Part shown: piece after piece, positions 1 through 9,030 of the stretch
How the letters are laid out: each line of letters begins with the position of its first letter
How positions within the stretch are numbered: position 1 is the first letter of the stretch
Assembly: GCF_004363175.1 (NCBI RefSeq)
Contig: NZ_SNYR01000002.1
Coordinates: 620,001-684,000, forward strand
DNA: 64,000 nt
Source of the DNA: Maritalea mobilis
GTDB lineage: Bacteria > Pseudomonadota > Alphaproteobacteria > Rhizobiales > Devosiaceae
Direction: 5' to 3'
Position numbers and translations under genes: made by a program
Notes under the pieces: generated by a model
What the model was told of the DNA's origin: nothing
The model's input: the letters and a program-made list of their open reading frames with translations, nothing else
Databases searched by the model: none

Positions 1-2950
1 ATTGCGCCTGCAAGCTGGTTTCGAACAAGAGTGGGGCAAGGCCACCAATGGTTGTCAATGAGGTAAGCAGCACGGCCCGCAAACGATCTCGCGAGGCCCC
101 TGTGGCGGCTTCGAACAGGCTGTCACCCTCTTCCAACCGCTCCTGCAAGCGGGAGACAAGCACGATAGAGTCATTCACCAAAATACCGGCCAAGCCCAAC
201 AAGCCCATCACCGAAATGATGGTGAGCGAATAGCCCATAATATAATGCCCCCAAATGGCCCCCACGACGCCAAATGGGATGATCAACATCACCGCCAAGG
301 GGGCAAAATAGGACGCGAAAATCCAGGCGATGATCACATACATAATGCCCAAGGCAATCAGGCCGCCCAATTGCAAATCGCCAAAAGCGGCGCTTTGTTC
401 AGCTTGGGTGCCGCCAAAACTGTAGGCCACGCCATGGTCGGCCACGATGGTGCCGAGATAATCTGCTTCCAGCCGTTCCAGCACTTCGGGGCCAGTGATG
501 ATGTCGCCATCCGTATCGGCAATCACGCGGACCGTCGTTTTACCCTCTTCACGCACAATGCGATTGAAGCCCTGACGTTCGCTTAAGCTGGCCACTTCGA
601 GCAAGGGCACGAAATTGCCTGCGGGTGAGCGCACCCACAAATTGCGCAGGGCAGATGTGCCTTCATTTTCGCCATCACGCTCTACGCGGATGGTGATCTC
701 TTCATTTTCTGCAGCAACGCGGCGGGCCACCCGGCCTTCAAATGCATCGCGAATTTGGCTGCCCAAACTATCGATATTAAAGCCCAAAGCGCTGCCGCGC
801 GGGGTCAGCTCCAACACCAATTCGGGCTTGCCGTAATTGAGGGTGTCGTTAATGTCCTGCACCCCATCAAAGCCCTCAAGCACTGCGGTCAAATCTTCTG
901 CTGCTGCTTTTAATGTGGCTGTGTCGGCTCCGGTGAATTCAATGTCGATGGCGCGACCTGGAGGGCCTCCACGAGGCTCGCGCACGCCAATGCGGTCTAC
1001 CCCAGCAAAGCGCGGTAATTGTTGGCGGATAGCGGCACCAATTTCGCGGGTACGCACTGAGCGCAACTCAGATGGGGTGAGATAGACTTGAATGTTCGCC
1101 CGGCCATTTTCTACGTCCAACGAGGCGAAGCTGGTGACAATCAAAGTTTCGCCCTCGGGGGTCAATTCTTCCTCAACCTTGGTGACCACTTTGCCCATTT
1201 CATCGATGAGCGCATACATATCTTCCTGCGGCACACCGGGTTGGAAATTGGCGTTCAGCGAAACCGTTTCCCCTTCGACTGAGGGGAAAAACTCAAATCC
1301 CAATTTGCCCGCAGGGATCAACGCACCGCCCAGAATGGCCAAGGCAATGGCGATGGCAGTGGTGGCGTAGCGCCAGCGATAGGACACGCGGGAGACTGCG
1401 CCAAAAATGCGCTCTTTGAAAAACTCGAAGCCTCGGTCGAAATTGCGGCGGAACATGCCCGGCTCTTTCCGCTCTTTTGGCAGAGCGTGAGACAAGTGAC
1501 CCGGCAGCACAAAGAAACATTCGATCAGCGACGCCAGCAAAACGGCGATCACCACCATCGGGAGGGCTGACAGGATTTGCCCAACCACATCGCCCACCAA
1601 CAGGATGGGGCCGAAAGCGGCCATGGTGGTGAGGCTAGCAGCGATAACTGGTGCAGCCATGCGCCCTGCCCCTTTGGTGGCCGCTTCGGCGCGGCTGTCG
1701 CCCAATGCATAGCGCGTGGCGGTGTGTTCGCCGACCACAATGGCATCATCAACAATGATGCCCAGCGTGAGCAACAGGGCGAACATGGAAATCATATTGA
1801 TGGTTTGGCCAGTGAAGAACATCACGCCCAATGTCATCAAAATTGAAACGGGAATGCCCACGGCCACCCAAAAGGCGATGCGGAAATCCAAGAAGATAAA
1901 CAGGACGATCAAGACCAGCGCCAAGCCAGTTACGCCGTTTTTCACGAGCAGATTTAGGCGATCTTCCACCAATGAGGCGGCGGCGTTGAACACTTCAATG
2001 TTCAGCGATGCGGGCAATGTGGGGCGGATTTCATCGAGATAATTGTTCATTTTCTCGAAGGACTCGACCGTGTCTGCGGTAGCTGAGCGAGAGACGGACA
2101 GACGAATAGCCTGATCGCCGCGCATAAAGCCAACGCTTTGATCGGCGTTGAATCCGTCAGTAATTTTTGCCACATCACCGAGCAGCAATTTGTCGCCTTG
2201 GAAGGTGGTTTTAATTTCCAGCTTTGAGAGTTCATTGATGCCAATTTCGGGCGCGAGGGCGCGGATCTGTGCTTGCAAATCCCCTTCAACGGAACCGGAA
2301 GGCCTATCGGCAGTATTTTGCGCAATGGCCTGCGCGATCTGCGCCGTGGTCAAATCTAACTGGCGTAGCTTTTGATCATCGACCACCACTTTAATTTCAC
2401 GGTCGCGATAGCCCGTGAAGGTGACCCGATCGACCCCGGCATCCAACAATCCGTCACGAATTTGCCGCGCATAATGGCGCAAGGTTGCCTCAGGAAATGG
2501 GCCCGAAATACCGATATCGGCAATGGGATCGAAGAATTTGGGCGTGTTGACCTCTGGCGTTTCCGCCTCAATGGGCAAGTTGCTGACACCCGCAACAGCG
2601 GCTTCGACCTGCGCTTCGGCTTGGCGCATGTCCGTATCGCGCTCAAACTCCAAATTGATAAAGCCGGAGCCTTCCCGCGCTTGAGAAGACATGGACCGCA
2701 CGCCATCTAAAAACCGTACCGTTGGCTCAATCGCCTGCAACATGTTTTTGCGAATATCGTCGGCGCTGGCACCAGACCATACCATGGAGATTTGGATTTG
2801 CTTGACTTCAAGCGAGGGGAAGAATTGCCGATTGAGTTTGGACACGCCCCATGCACCAAACAAGATCATCAAGATCATCAACAAGTTGGCAGCGTTGCGA
2901 TGGCGGACAAATAGCTCAACGATGGAGCGTGCGCGGGTGCTTTTCGCCAT
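1..2950 (-). CDS. RND-family efflux transporter, inner-membrane pump subunit (C-terminus cut off by window edge)
   Basis: Proton-driven efflux pump of the AcrB/HAE type that would export drugs or other small molecules through a tripartite complex with the adaptor encoded just upstream. About 983 codons are present from an ATG at 2950; full-length members are usually a little over 1000 residues, so only the last part is missing. The N-terminus reads MAKSTRARSIVELFVRHRNA followed by a hydrophobic first helix, as in the family. The intramembrane motif GIIVDDAIVVGE, whose two aspartates carry protons, is readable on the minus strand near 1735-1770. The start lies 2 bases after the adaptor stop codon, so the two are co-transcribed. 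No outer-membrane channel gene is visible; it may be beyond the edge or shared (TolC-like). Substrate unknown. Confidence 0.93.
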   Translation of the reverse strand, partial: MAKSTRARSIVELFVRHRNAANLLMILMILFGAWGVSKLNRQFFPSLEVKQIQISMVWSGASADDIRKNMLQAIEPTVRFLDGVRSMSSQAREGSGFINLEFERDTDMRQAEAQVEAAVAGVSNLPIEAETPEVNTPKFFDPIADIGISGPFPEATLRHYARQIRDGLLDAGVDRVTFTGYRDREIKVVVDDQKLRQLDLTTAQIAQAIAQNTADRPSGSVEGDLQAQIRALAPEIGINELSKLEIKTTFQGDKLLLGDVAKITDGFNADQSVGFMRGDQAIRLSVSRSATADTVESFEKMNNYLDEIRPTLPASLNIEVFNAAASLVEDRLNLLVKNGVTGLALVLIVLFIFLDFRIAFWVAVGIPVSILMTLGVMFFTGQTINMISMFALLLTLGIIVDDAIVVGEHTATRYALGDSRAEAATKGAGRMAAPVIAASLTTMAAFGPILLVGDVVGQILSALPMVVIAVLLASLIECFFVLPGHLSHALPKERKEPGMFRRNFDRGFEFFKERIFGAVSRVSYRWRYATTAIAIALAILGGALIPAGKLGFEFFPSVEGETVSLNANFQPGVPQEDMYALIDEMGKVVTKVEEELTPEGETLIVTSFASLDVENGRANIQVYLTPSELRSVRTREIGAAIRQQLPRFAGVDRIGVREPRGGPPGRAIDIEFTGADTATLKAAAEDLTAVLEGFDGVQDINDTLNYGKPELVLELTPRGSALGFNIDSLGSQIRDAFEGRVARRVAAENEEITIRVERDGENEGTSALRNLWVRSPAGNFVPLLEVASLSERQGFNRIVREEGKTTVRVIADTDGDIITGPEVLERLEADYLGTIVADHGVAYSFGGTQAEQSAAFGDLQLGGLIALGIMYVIIAWIFASYFAPLAVMLIIPFGVVGAIWGHYIMGYSLTIISVMGLLGLAGILVNDSIVLVSRLQERLEEGDSLFEAATGASRDRLRAVLLTSLTTIGGLAPLLFETSLQAQ

Positions 2951-2952
2951 GA

Positions 2953-4386
2953 TTATGCCCCATCGCCTTCGCTTGAGGCCGCTTCTTCAGCCTGTGGCGG
3001 CGCCCCACGCTCGCCGCGATTGCCTTCGCCATTGCCACGGCGCGGGATGGGCGGCGCTTCGCCTTCAACTGTGACGGCAAGGCCTTCGCCCGCTTGTGCC
3101 AAGCGTGTGGTGATCACATTGGCCCCGTCCACCACGTCTGACCGCACCAAAAGCTGCGCCCCATCGCGCGCAACAATCTCGGCATCGTGTGGCACCATAC
3201 GGCCATCCTCGATTGTGTAGATGAGGCGGTTATCATAAATGGCGGTTTCAGGCAGGCGGATCACGCTTTCATATGCGCGACCCGGCACCAGAATTTTGAC
3301 AAATGTGCCCGGACGGAACGTAGCGGCTTGCGCATCGTCTAGCCGCGCATAAACCTCTACACCACCTTTGGCTGCATCGATTTGCGCCCCGGCACGCGAA
3401 ATGGCACCTGTGGCGGTTAGATTTTGCGGTTCAACTTCCCAGATCACTTCAATGGGTCGTCCAACGAGGCCATCCGCGAAGATTTGCCCATATTGACGGT
3501 CTGACATGGTAAACCGCACATCCAACTGATCTTGGCGATATAGCCCCACCAACACTTCGTTGGCGTTGACGATTTTGCCCAGAGCAATGGAGTCCGTGTT
3601 GACCACAGCATCGAACGGGGCACGAATTTCGGTGTTGGCAAGGTTGCGCTCTGCGCGTTCGACTTGCCACTCAAACCGATCAATGCTGGCCAATTGGCGA
3701 TCCAACTGTGCTTGCTGAATGGCAATATTGGCTTCACGCTGTTTCAAAGCCTGCGCCCGTTGCGACACCAACAATTCCCGATCATCAACGTTTTTCTGGG
3801 TCAAGGCCCCAGATTGCAATAGGGTTTTGGCCCGTTCCAAATCGGTTTTAGAAAGCTCAAGCTGTTCGCGGGCAAAGCTCAGATTATCCTGCTCAAGCTG
3901 CAACCGCTCACGCGCTTCAGTGGCGGCCAATTCTGCTTCGGCCAAGCTGGCCTTTGCTTCGGTGAGTGCGCCGCGATAGGTAAAATCGTCAATGCGGGCG
4001 ATCAAATCGCCTTTGGCAATGGCATTACCCACTGCAAGGTCTGGATGAATTTCAACAATTTCGCCCGCAACCTGTGCCCGCACATCCAAAGCACCCGCAG
4101 CAACAATTTCGCCGAAATAAGTGAGATGAGGCTGGGCGGTTTGTGCGGTAACTTCCACCGTGCGCACGGTGAACGTGCGTTCACGCGCTTGGCGCTCAGG
4201 CGGTTCGGGCCGACTGGACACCATTTGAAACGCAAAAAAGCCCGCCCCGCCAAGAATGGCGATGGCTAGGACAATCCGAAAGAAGATGGCGAAGATGGAC
4301 ACGCGCCTCCGCTTGGGCACACTTTTTTGAGGTGTGGTGGCAGAGGCTTGATCAGTTGCGCTGGGCTGATCCAGATGACGGTCCAT
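2953..4386 (-). CDS. RND efflux periplasmic adaptor (HlyD/AcrA-type membrane fusion protein)
   Basis: 477 residues. It links the inner-membrane pump to an outer-membrane channel. There is a short cytoplasmic N-terminus, one membrane anchor at about residues 29-50 (FFRIVLAIAILGGAGFFAF), then a lipoyl half, a long coiled-coil hairpin rich in Ala, Glu, Gln and Arg (about 130-250), the second lipoyl half (IRAPFDAVVNTDSIALGKIV) and beta-barrel/membrane-proximal domains. The last 35 or so residues are rich in Pro, Gly and Glu and probably disordered. It is anchored by a helix rather than a lipidated cysteine. First gene of a two-gene operon with the pump; 119 bases separate it from hslO upstream. 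Confidence 0.93.
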   Translation of the reverse strand: MDRHLDQPSATDQASATTPQKSVPKRRRVSIFAIFFRIVLAIAILGGAGFFAFQMVSSRPEPPERQARERTFTVRTVEVTAQTAQPHLTYFGEIVAAGALDVRAQVAGEIVEIHPDLAVGNAIAKGDLIARIDDFTYRGALTEAKASLAEAELAATEARERLQLEQDNLSFAREQLELSKTDLERAKTLLQSGALTQKNVDDRELLVSQRAQALKQREANIAIQQAQLDRQLASIDRFEWQVERAERNLANTEIRAPFDAVVNTDSIALGKIVNANEVLVGLYRQDQLDVRFTMSDRQYGQIFADGLVGRPIEVIWEVEPQNLTATGAISRAGAQIDAAKGGVEVYARLDDAQAATFRPGTFVKILVPGRAYESVIRLPETAIYDNRLIYTIEDGRMVPHDAEIVARDGAQLLVRSDVVDGANVITTRLAQAGEGLAVTVEGEAPPIPRRGNGEGNRGERGAPPQAEEAASSEGDGA

Positions 4387-4505
4387 AGTAAAGATCCCGG
4401 TTTTTTGCCCAATTTACGCCTATGGCGCACATTCAACAAATTAAACTTTGTCCATCTTTACGTAATATCGGCCTTAGCTGGATCAACCCTTGCTGTTTGC
4501 TGCGC

Positions 4506-5498
4506 TTATTTACGGAATTGATGCGGATTAAAATGGTAAGCGGTTGAGCAGAACTCACACACCACCTCAATATCCCCATCAACCACCATGGCGTCGATAT
4601 CATCGTTCGAAAACTGTTCGAGCATGGCTTCAATTTTGTCGGCATTACAGCCGCACTTTTCTTCCAGATCCATCGGCTCAAACACGCGTACGCCTGTTTC
4701 GTGATAGAGACGGAACAAAAGCCGTTCTGACGAGATTTCCGGATCGACCAATTCATGATCGTCAACAGTTTGCAACAAGGCGCTGGCTTCGACCCAGTTG
4801 TTTTCTGGCTCAAACTCATTGTCTGCTGTGTCGGGATTGTTGAAATCTCCATCACCTGGCAGATCAGCCATGGTGCGGCCACCATGTTCAGGCAAATGTT
4901 GCAGCAAAATGCCGCCTGCCCGCCACTGGTCTTGCGCCTTGCCCTTTTCGCTGAACTGAGCCACTGCCAGCCGCACAATGGTTGGAATTTGCTCAGACTG
5001 CATAAAGTAGCGGTGGGCCACTTCTTCCAGTGACACGCCATCCAACTGAACAATGCCTTGGTAACGCTCGGTCATTTCGCCCTGATCAATGGTCATGGCC
5101 AAAATGCCTTTGCCCAACAATTGTTCTGGCGACAATTCACCTTTTTCAGCCGCTTCATTGAGCGCAACTTCGTCAAACCGGGCATAGCCGCGCAACCCGT
5201 TTGGGGTTTGCAAATCCACCACGATCATATTGACCGGGCCGTCAGTTTGGGTTTGCAGGATGAACCGCCCCTCAAATTTGAGAGACGAACCCACCAAAGC
5301 AGACAGCACAATAGCTTCGCCCAAAAGACGCGCCACAGGCGTTGGATAATCATGTCGGGTCAAAATGGTGTTTAGCGCTTCGTCCAGCTTTACCGAACGG
5401 CCACGCACATCCAAATTTTCAACCGCGAACGGCACCACACTGTCAGTTAGGCTTTCCGCCCGATCAAGGCCAACGGCCTTCATAAAATCATCTGTCAT
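4506..5498 (-). CDS. hslO: Hsp33 redox-regulated molecular chaperone
   Basis: 330 residues. Hsp33 is a cytoplasmic holdase activated by oxidation: four C-terminal cysteines bind zinc when reduced and form disulfides under oxidative stress. The pattern is visible as CGC near residue 283 and CEFC near 313, the CXC...CXXC arrangement of the family. The N-terminal domain shows the conserved [20 protein letters not shown] and LRGYARFDE blocks. Its ATG overlaps the argF stop codon by four bases (ATGA), so it is translationally coupled to arginine biosynthesis genes, an arrangement common in Rhizobiales. Third gene of argD-argF-hslO. Confidence 0.95.
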   Translation of the reverse strand: MTDDFMKAVGLDRAESLTDSVVPFAVENLDVRGRSVKLDEALNTILTRHDYPTPVARLLGEAIVLSALVGSSLKFEGRFILQTQTDGPVNMIVVDLQTPNGLRGYARFDEVALNEAAEKGELSPEQLLGKGILAMTIDQGEMTERYQGIVQLDGVSLEEVAHRYFMQSEQIPTIVRLAVAQFSEKGKAQDQWRAGGILLQHLPEHGGRTMADLPGDGDFNNPDTADNEFEPENNWVEASALLQTVDDHELVDPEISSERLLFRLYHETGVRVFEPMDLEEKCGCNADKIEAMLEQFSNDDIDAMVVDGDIEVVCEFCSTAYHFNPHQFRK

Positions 5499-6421
5499 TT
5501 AAGCTCCTCAATGCCGAACACCCAGCACAAAACTGCTTTTTGGGCGTGCAGCCGATTTTCAGCTTCATCAAAAACAACCGATTGCGGGCCATCGAGCACA
5601 TCAGATGTGACCTCATCGCCCCGGTGTGCCGGCAAGCAATGCATGAAGATGGCGTCTGGCTTGGCTTCATCCATCAATTCTTGTGTCACCCGGTGCGGCG
5701 ACAAAATTTCACGACGGATGGTGGCATCCAGATCGCCCATTGAAACCCACGTATCGGTGATGACCAGGTCTGCATCTTTCATGGCAGCAACCGGATCTTG
5801 AGTGACTTGCACCCGACCATTGGTCGCATTTATTTCGGCCTGCATCGCCTGATTAGGCTTATATTGTTCAGGGCAAGCAATTTTCAACTCACAGTTAAAC
5901 AGATTTGCCGCCTGAATCCACGACATCAACACATTGTTACTGTCGCCCTGCCACACAATCTTAATGCCTTCAATCGACCCGCGATGTTCCTCATAGGTCA
6001 TAATGTCCGCCATAATTTGGCAAGGGTGTGAAAAGCGCGTTAGGCCATTGATCACCGGAATGGTGGCCGCCGCGGCCATTTCTTCCAGATCATCATGGCT
6101 AAGCAAGCGGATCATGATCGCATCCACATAACGCGACATCACCCGAGCTGTATCCGCGATGGTCTCGTCGCGCGACAATTGCATTTCGTCACCGGTTAGC
6201 ATCAAGGTTTGACCGCCGAGCTGGCGCATGCCCACATCAAATGAAACGCGGGTACGGGTGCTTTCCCGATCGAAAATCATCGCCAACACTTTGTCTTTCA
6301 ACAAAGGTGGTTTTTCGCCCTCTTTCAATTTTGCTTTCAGGGCGTGGGCCAAATCGAGAATTTTTCTCAGCTCTTCTTTAGTGAATTGGCCGAGATCCAA
6401 AAAATGTTGTGTTGCAGCCAT
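5495..6421 (-). CDS. argF: Ornithine carbamoyltransferase
   Basis: 308 residues, normal length. Makes citrulline from ornithine and carbamoyl phosphate in arginine biosynthesis. Carbamoyl-phosphate binding motif STRTR (residues about 53-57) and HPCQ (about 132-135), and the ornithine-loop motif HCLPAHRG (about 261-268), are all intact, which separates it from aspartate carbamoyltransferase. It follows argD by 71 bases and overlaps hslO by 4 bases. Anabolic rather than catabolic function is inferred from the argD neighbour. Confidence 0.96.
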   Translation of the reverse strand: MAATQHFLDLGQFTKEELRKILDLAHALKAKLKEGEKPPLLKDKVLAMIFDRESTRTRVSFDVGMRQLGGQTLMLTGDEMQLSRDETIADTARVMSRYVDAIMIRLLSHDDLEEMAAAATIPVINGLTRFSHPCQIMADIMTYEEHRGSIEGIKIVWQGDSNNVLMSWIQAANLFNCELKIACPEQYKPNQAMQAEINATNGRVQVTQDPVAAMKDADLVITDTWVSMGDLDATIRREILSPHRVTQELMDEAKPDAIFMHCLPAHRGDEVTSDVLDGPQSVVFDEAENRLHAQKAVLCWVFGIEELK

Positions 6422-6492
6422 GGTGACTGTCCTTTTGTCATGAGTTGCTTGTGGGGGAAGCGAAGATCGTTTGAATGAAGGAAGGCTTGGCC

Positions 6493-7653
6493 TTAGGCCG
6501 AGAGCGCCTTTTCCATTCGGTTGATCGCCTCATCAATGTCCTGTTTTTCAACAATGAGCGGTGGCAAAAAGCGAATGACATTATCACCCGCGCCAACGAC
6601 AAGCAGATGATGCTCGCGCATTTTGGCCACCAATTCCGCAGCAGGCTGCTTTACTTTCATGCCCGCCATCAAACCTTTGCCGCGCACTTCCACAATTTCA
6701 TCTGGGAATTTTTGCGCCAATTGCTGCAAAGACCAGCTTAGATGTTGGCCCATTTTTTCAACATGGTCCAAAAAGCCATCTTCTGAAATCCGGTCCAGCA
6801 CCGCGTTGCCCACGGCACACGCCATCGGGTTACCGCCATAGGTGCTGCCATGGGTGCCCGGCACCATGGAGGCGCCAACTTTATCTGTTGCCAAACAAGC
6901 ACCCAGCGGAAAGCCGCCGCCAATGCCTTTAGCCAGCGCCATCACATCTGGCTTGATGCCTGCCCATTCATAAGCAAACATTTTGCCCGTGCGGCCATAG
7001 CCACATTGAACTTCGTCCAAAATCAGCAAAATGCCATGGGCGTCACAAAGAGCACGGATGTCGCGCAGAAATTCGGCACTAAACACGTTGATGCCGCTTT
7101 CGCCTTGGATTGGTTCTAGCAAAATGCCAGCGGTCTTATCGCTGATCGCCGCTTTCACCGCGTCCAAATCGCCTGCCTTCACATGGGGGAAGCCTTCAGC
7201 CTTGGGGCCAAAGCCTTTTAAATAGGCCTCATTGCCGCCTGCGGCGATGGTACCCAATGTCCGGCCATGAAAAGCACCTTCAAAGGTGATGATCTCATAG
7301 CGGTCTTCCTGACCTTGATCATAGAAATAGCGCCGTGCTGTTTTAATGGCACATTCAAGCGCTTCAGCGCCCGAATTGGTGAAGAACACCATATCGGCAA
7401 AAGAAATGTCGACCAGCCGCTGTGCGAGCTTTTCTGCTTCAGGAATGGAGAAGACATTAGAGACATGCCAAAGCTTTTCGGCTTGCTCTTTAAGTTTGCT
7501 CACAACATAAGGATCAGCATGGCCCAGCGCGTTCACCGCGATGCCTGCTGCAAAATCAAGATATTCTCCGCCGTCTGACGAGAATAGCCGCACCCCTTCG
7601 CCCCGCTCAAAAGAGAGATCGGCGCGTTGATAATTTTTATAGAGTGCGGACAT
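6493..7653 (-). CDS. argD: Acetylornithine aminotransferase
   Basis: 386 residues from the chosen start. PLP-dependent class III aminotransferase that converts N-acetylglutamate semialdehyde to N-acetylornithine; many homologs also act on succinyldiaminopimelate. The PLP lysine lies in the block [13 protein letters not shown], and [14 protein letters not shown] is the aspartate-containing cofactor region. An in-frame ATG 27 codons further upstream exists, but the start MSALYKNY is preferred: it has AAGGA about 10 bases before it, and the extra residues (rich in Trp, Phe, Arg) do not look like the family. First gene of argD-argF-hslO, divergent from gcrA. Confidence 0.94.
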   Translation of the reverse strand: MSALYKNYQRADLSFERGEGVRLFSSDGGEYLDFAAGIAVNALGHADPYVVSKLKEQAEKLWHVSNVFSIPEAEKLAQRLVDISFADMVFFTNSGAEALECAIKTARRYFYDQGQEDRYEIITFEGAFHGRTLGTIAAGGNEAYLKGFGPKAEGFPHVKAGDLDAVKAAISDKTAGILLEPIQGESGINVFSAEFLRDIRALCDAHGILLILDEVQCGYGRTGKMFAYEWAGIKPDVMALAKGIGGGFPLGACLATDKVGASMVPGTHGSTYGGNPMACAVGNAVLDRISEDGFLDHVEKMGQHLSWSLQQLAQKFPDEIVEVRGKGLMAGMKVKQPAAELVAKMREHHLLVVGAGDNVIRFLPPLIVEKQDIDEAINRMEKALSA

Positions 7654-8015
7654 TTTCTTGATGTTCCTTTCTGTCCAAACAGCGATGCTGCGCAAGTTCC
7701 AAAACCAAAAAACGCGTTGCCCGAGCTGGCGCAACGCGATAACCAGTGCATTTATGACCAGTTTAACTGGGAAAAGTCAATCGGCTGCGAAATGGCGTAA
7801 ATGCAACGACATTAAAAAATGTCTTGGATAACCGGAATAAAAACAAAGTGAGCCTTGTCACGGATTCATCCGGTCTTGTAAAGTGAGGCTATAGGAACAC
7901 GATATCTCGTGTGGCGGACCTATAAGTACATACGATGGATGGTATTTGAACCGGATTTTATGCATTTTTCGGTGAGGTGCCGGAGTCTATCTTTTGATTA
8001 AAATGGAGGACCTCC
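7654..8015. other. argD/gcrA divergent intergenic region
   Basis: 362 bases without a gene. It must hold promoters for argD (minus) and gcrA (plus). Seen directly: a perfect inverted repeat CCAGTTTAACTGG at 7758-7770 on the argD side; two GANTC sites (GATTC 7863-7867, GAGTC 7983-7987) on the gcrA side; and a palindrome over the gcrA ribosome-binding site. No open frame of note. Confidence 0.6.
7855..7884 (+). promoter_or_regulatory. Candidate gcrA promoter with a GANTC methylation site in the spacer
   Basis: TTGTCA at 7855-7860 and TAAAGT at 7879-7884 with an 18-base spacer that contains GATTC (7863-7867). GANTC is the target of the CcrM methylase, and GcrA is known in Caulobacter to act at sigma-70 promoters carrying methylated GANTC. 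That this is the gcrA promoter is inference. Confidence 0.35.
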
Positions 8016-8016
8016 A
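8004..8016 (+). promoter_or_regulatory. Palindromic gcrA ribosome-binding site
   Basis: TGGAGGACCTCCA is a perfect 13-base palindrome. It contains the Shine-Dalgarno GGAGG and ends on the A of the gcrA ATG. In RNA the arms TGGAG and CTCCA could pair around GAC and hide the site; in DNA it could be a protein-binding site. Confidence 0.5.
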
Positions 8017-8594
8017 TGGCGTGGACAGACGAGCGCGTTGCGATTTTGAAAAAACTATGGATGGAAGGCTTGAGTGCAAGCCAAATCGCGGCTGAGCTTG
8101 GCGAAGGGGTAACCCGCAATGCGGTGATCGGCAAGGTGCACCGGCTTAAACTTTCTGGCCGGGCAAAACCCGCTTCTTCAGCGCCACGGGCGCGCAAGCC
8201 ACGGGCAACCGCATCCAGCACACCGAGACGACCGAGCGGTGCCGCCTCGAACACAAGCGCACGCCCAGCGAGCAGCAGCCGCCCAGCGGCCGCCTCCTCA
8301 GCGCCGCGCCGTTCAAGCGGACCAGCAGTTGCCGGCAACACCGCCCTGAAAATGAGTGCGGATACTGAAGCCGAGCAAAGCTTTGAATTGAACGCTGAAT
8401 CTGAAATTTTCATTCCAGAAGCCGAGCGCATTGGCCTGATGGAATTGAACGAGCATACGTGTAAATGGCCAATTGGCGATCCTGTTGCTGATGACTTCCA
8501 CTTTTGTGGTCGCCACAGCGATGAAGGCAAACCTTATTGCGAATTTCACTCCAAGCGCGCTTACCACTCCCTTGATCGGCGCAAGAAGAACTAA
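8016..8594 (+). CDS. gcrA: GcrA cell-cycle regulator
   Basis: 192 residues. GcrA is an alphaproteobacterial co-activator that binds sigma-70 and methylated GANTC promoters and drives S-phase genes. The N-terminus MAWTDERVAILKKLWMEG followed by SASQIAAELGEGVTRNAVIGKVHRL is the family's helix-turn-helix hallmark. A low-complexity basic linker rich in Ala, Ser, Arg and Pro (about 50-108) follows. The C-terminal module has CKWPIGDP, FHFCG, YCEFH and a final Lys-rich tail, as in the sigma-binding domain. Strong ribosome site GGAGG. Two GANTC sites upstream suggest methylation-dependent or self control. The last 14 bases of the gene, with its terminator, are duplicated downstream. Confidence 0.95.
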   Translation: MAWTDERVAILKKLWMEGLSASQIAAELGEGVTRNAVIGKVHRLKLSGRAKPASSAPRARKPRATASSTPRRPSGAASNTSARPASSSRPAAASSAPRRSSGPAVAGNTALKMSADTEAEQSFELNAESEIFIPEAERIGLMELNEHTCKWPIGDPVADDFHFCGRHSDEGKPYCEFHSKRAYHSLDRRKKN

Positions 8595-8733
8595 GCAGCG
8601 TAACTTGAAATTGGGTCGCCTTGTGCGGCCCTATTTTTTTGGGGGAAAGGTGCGCCGATCTTTTTCGCTCTCGGTTGAGCGGCGATCAAAGATGATCGCC
8701 TAACCTGCGCGGGCGCGGCCAAACAAGTTGGCC
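8581..8733 (+). repeat. Tandem repeat unit, copy 1: gcrA 3' end, terminator and hairpin chain
   Basis: Bases 8581-8632 (gcrA last codons, stop codon and terminator stem) recur exactly at 8739-8790, offset 158. Further along both copies share CGCTC-N6-GAGCGGC and TAACCTGCGCGGGCGCG. Between and after these, copy 1 has hairpin GGCGATCA/TGATCGCC (8681-8688/8693-8700) and hairpin GGCCAA/TTGGCC (8717-8722/8728-8733). At the same places copy 2 has different sequences that also pair. Confidence 0.85.
8613..8640 (+). terminator. gcrA terminator, copy 1
   Basis: Stem GGGTCGC (8613-8619) pairs with GCGGCCC (8625-8631), allowing one G-U, around CTTGT; a T-run follows at 8634-8640. Confidence 0.75.
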
Positions 8734-8738
8734 TTCTG

Positions 8739-8891
8739 GCAAGAAGAACTAAGCAGCGTAACTTGAAATTGGGTCGCCTTGTGCGGCCCTTTTTTTGGGT
8801 GGAGTTTTTTTCGCTCGCGGTTGAGCGGCACCTTTCGGTGCCTAACCTGCGCGGGCGCGAAACTTAAAAGTTTCGGGCTGAGCCGCCCAAG
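8739..8891 (+). repeat. Tandem repeat unit, copy 2
   Basis: Second copy of the unit described at 8581. The first 52 bases are identical to copy 1. Then comes the shared CGCTC-N6-GAGCGGC (from 8812), hairpin GGCACC/GGTGCC (8827-8832/8837-8842), the shared TAACCTGCGCGGGCGCG (8843-8859) and an 18-base hairpin CGAAACTT-AA-AAGTTTCG (8858-8875). Hairpin stems differ from copy 1 but base pairing is kept. The end at 8891 is approximate. Confidence 0.85.
8771..8796 (+). terminator. gcrA terminator, copy 2
   Basis: Same stem as copy 1 (GGGTCGC/GCGGCCC, 8771-8777/8783-8789) followed by seven T at 8790-8796. A second, back-up stop for gcrA transcripts. Confidence 0.7.
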
Positions 8892-9030
8892 CCTTGTTTA
8901 GGTGCCGGAAGAGTTGGCGCGAGTGCCGAGGAATTTGTTTTTACTCACGATCAAACGTGTGTGGGCAAAAGTGCGCCGGGAGCCTCGCAGCGCTCGTCCG
9001 TTTTTTCCTCACAAACGATATTCGGTTTTG
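8892..9030. other. Intergenic region after the repeat
   Basis: 139 bases between the repeat and the stop codon of the ABC permease on the other strand. I see no gene or convincing terminator for the permease here. Confidence 0.5.

Noticed and set aside
1-2950. Truncated or broken RND pump gene
   Set aside because: The frame stays open to the window edge; the missing end is due to the window, not a mutation.
4433-5053. Minus-strand frame of 206 codons overlapping hslO
   Set aside because: Out-of-frame shadow of hslO, whose zinc motifs fix the true frame.
8473-8703. Plus-strand frame running out of gcrA into the repeat
   Set aside because: Starts inside gcrA in another frame and crosses its terminator; no support.
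8581-8891. CRISPR array or insertion sequence
   Set aside because: Only two copies, no regular spacers, no transposase, no target duplication. Treated as a structured tandem repeat.
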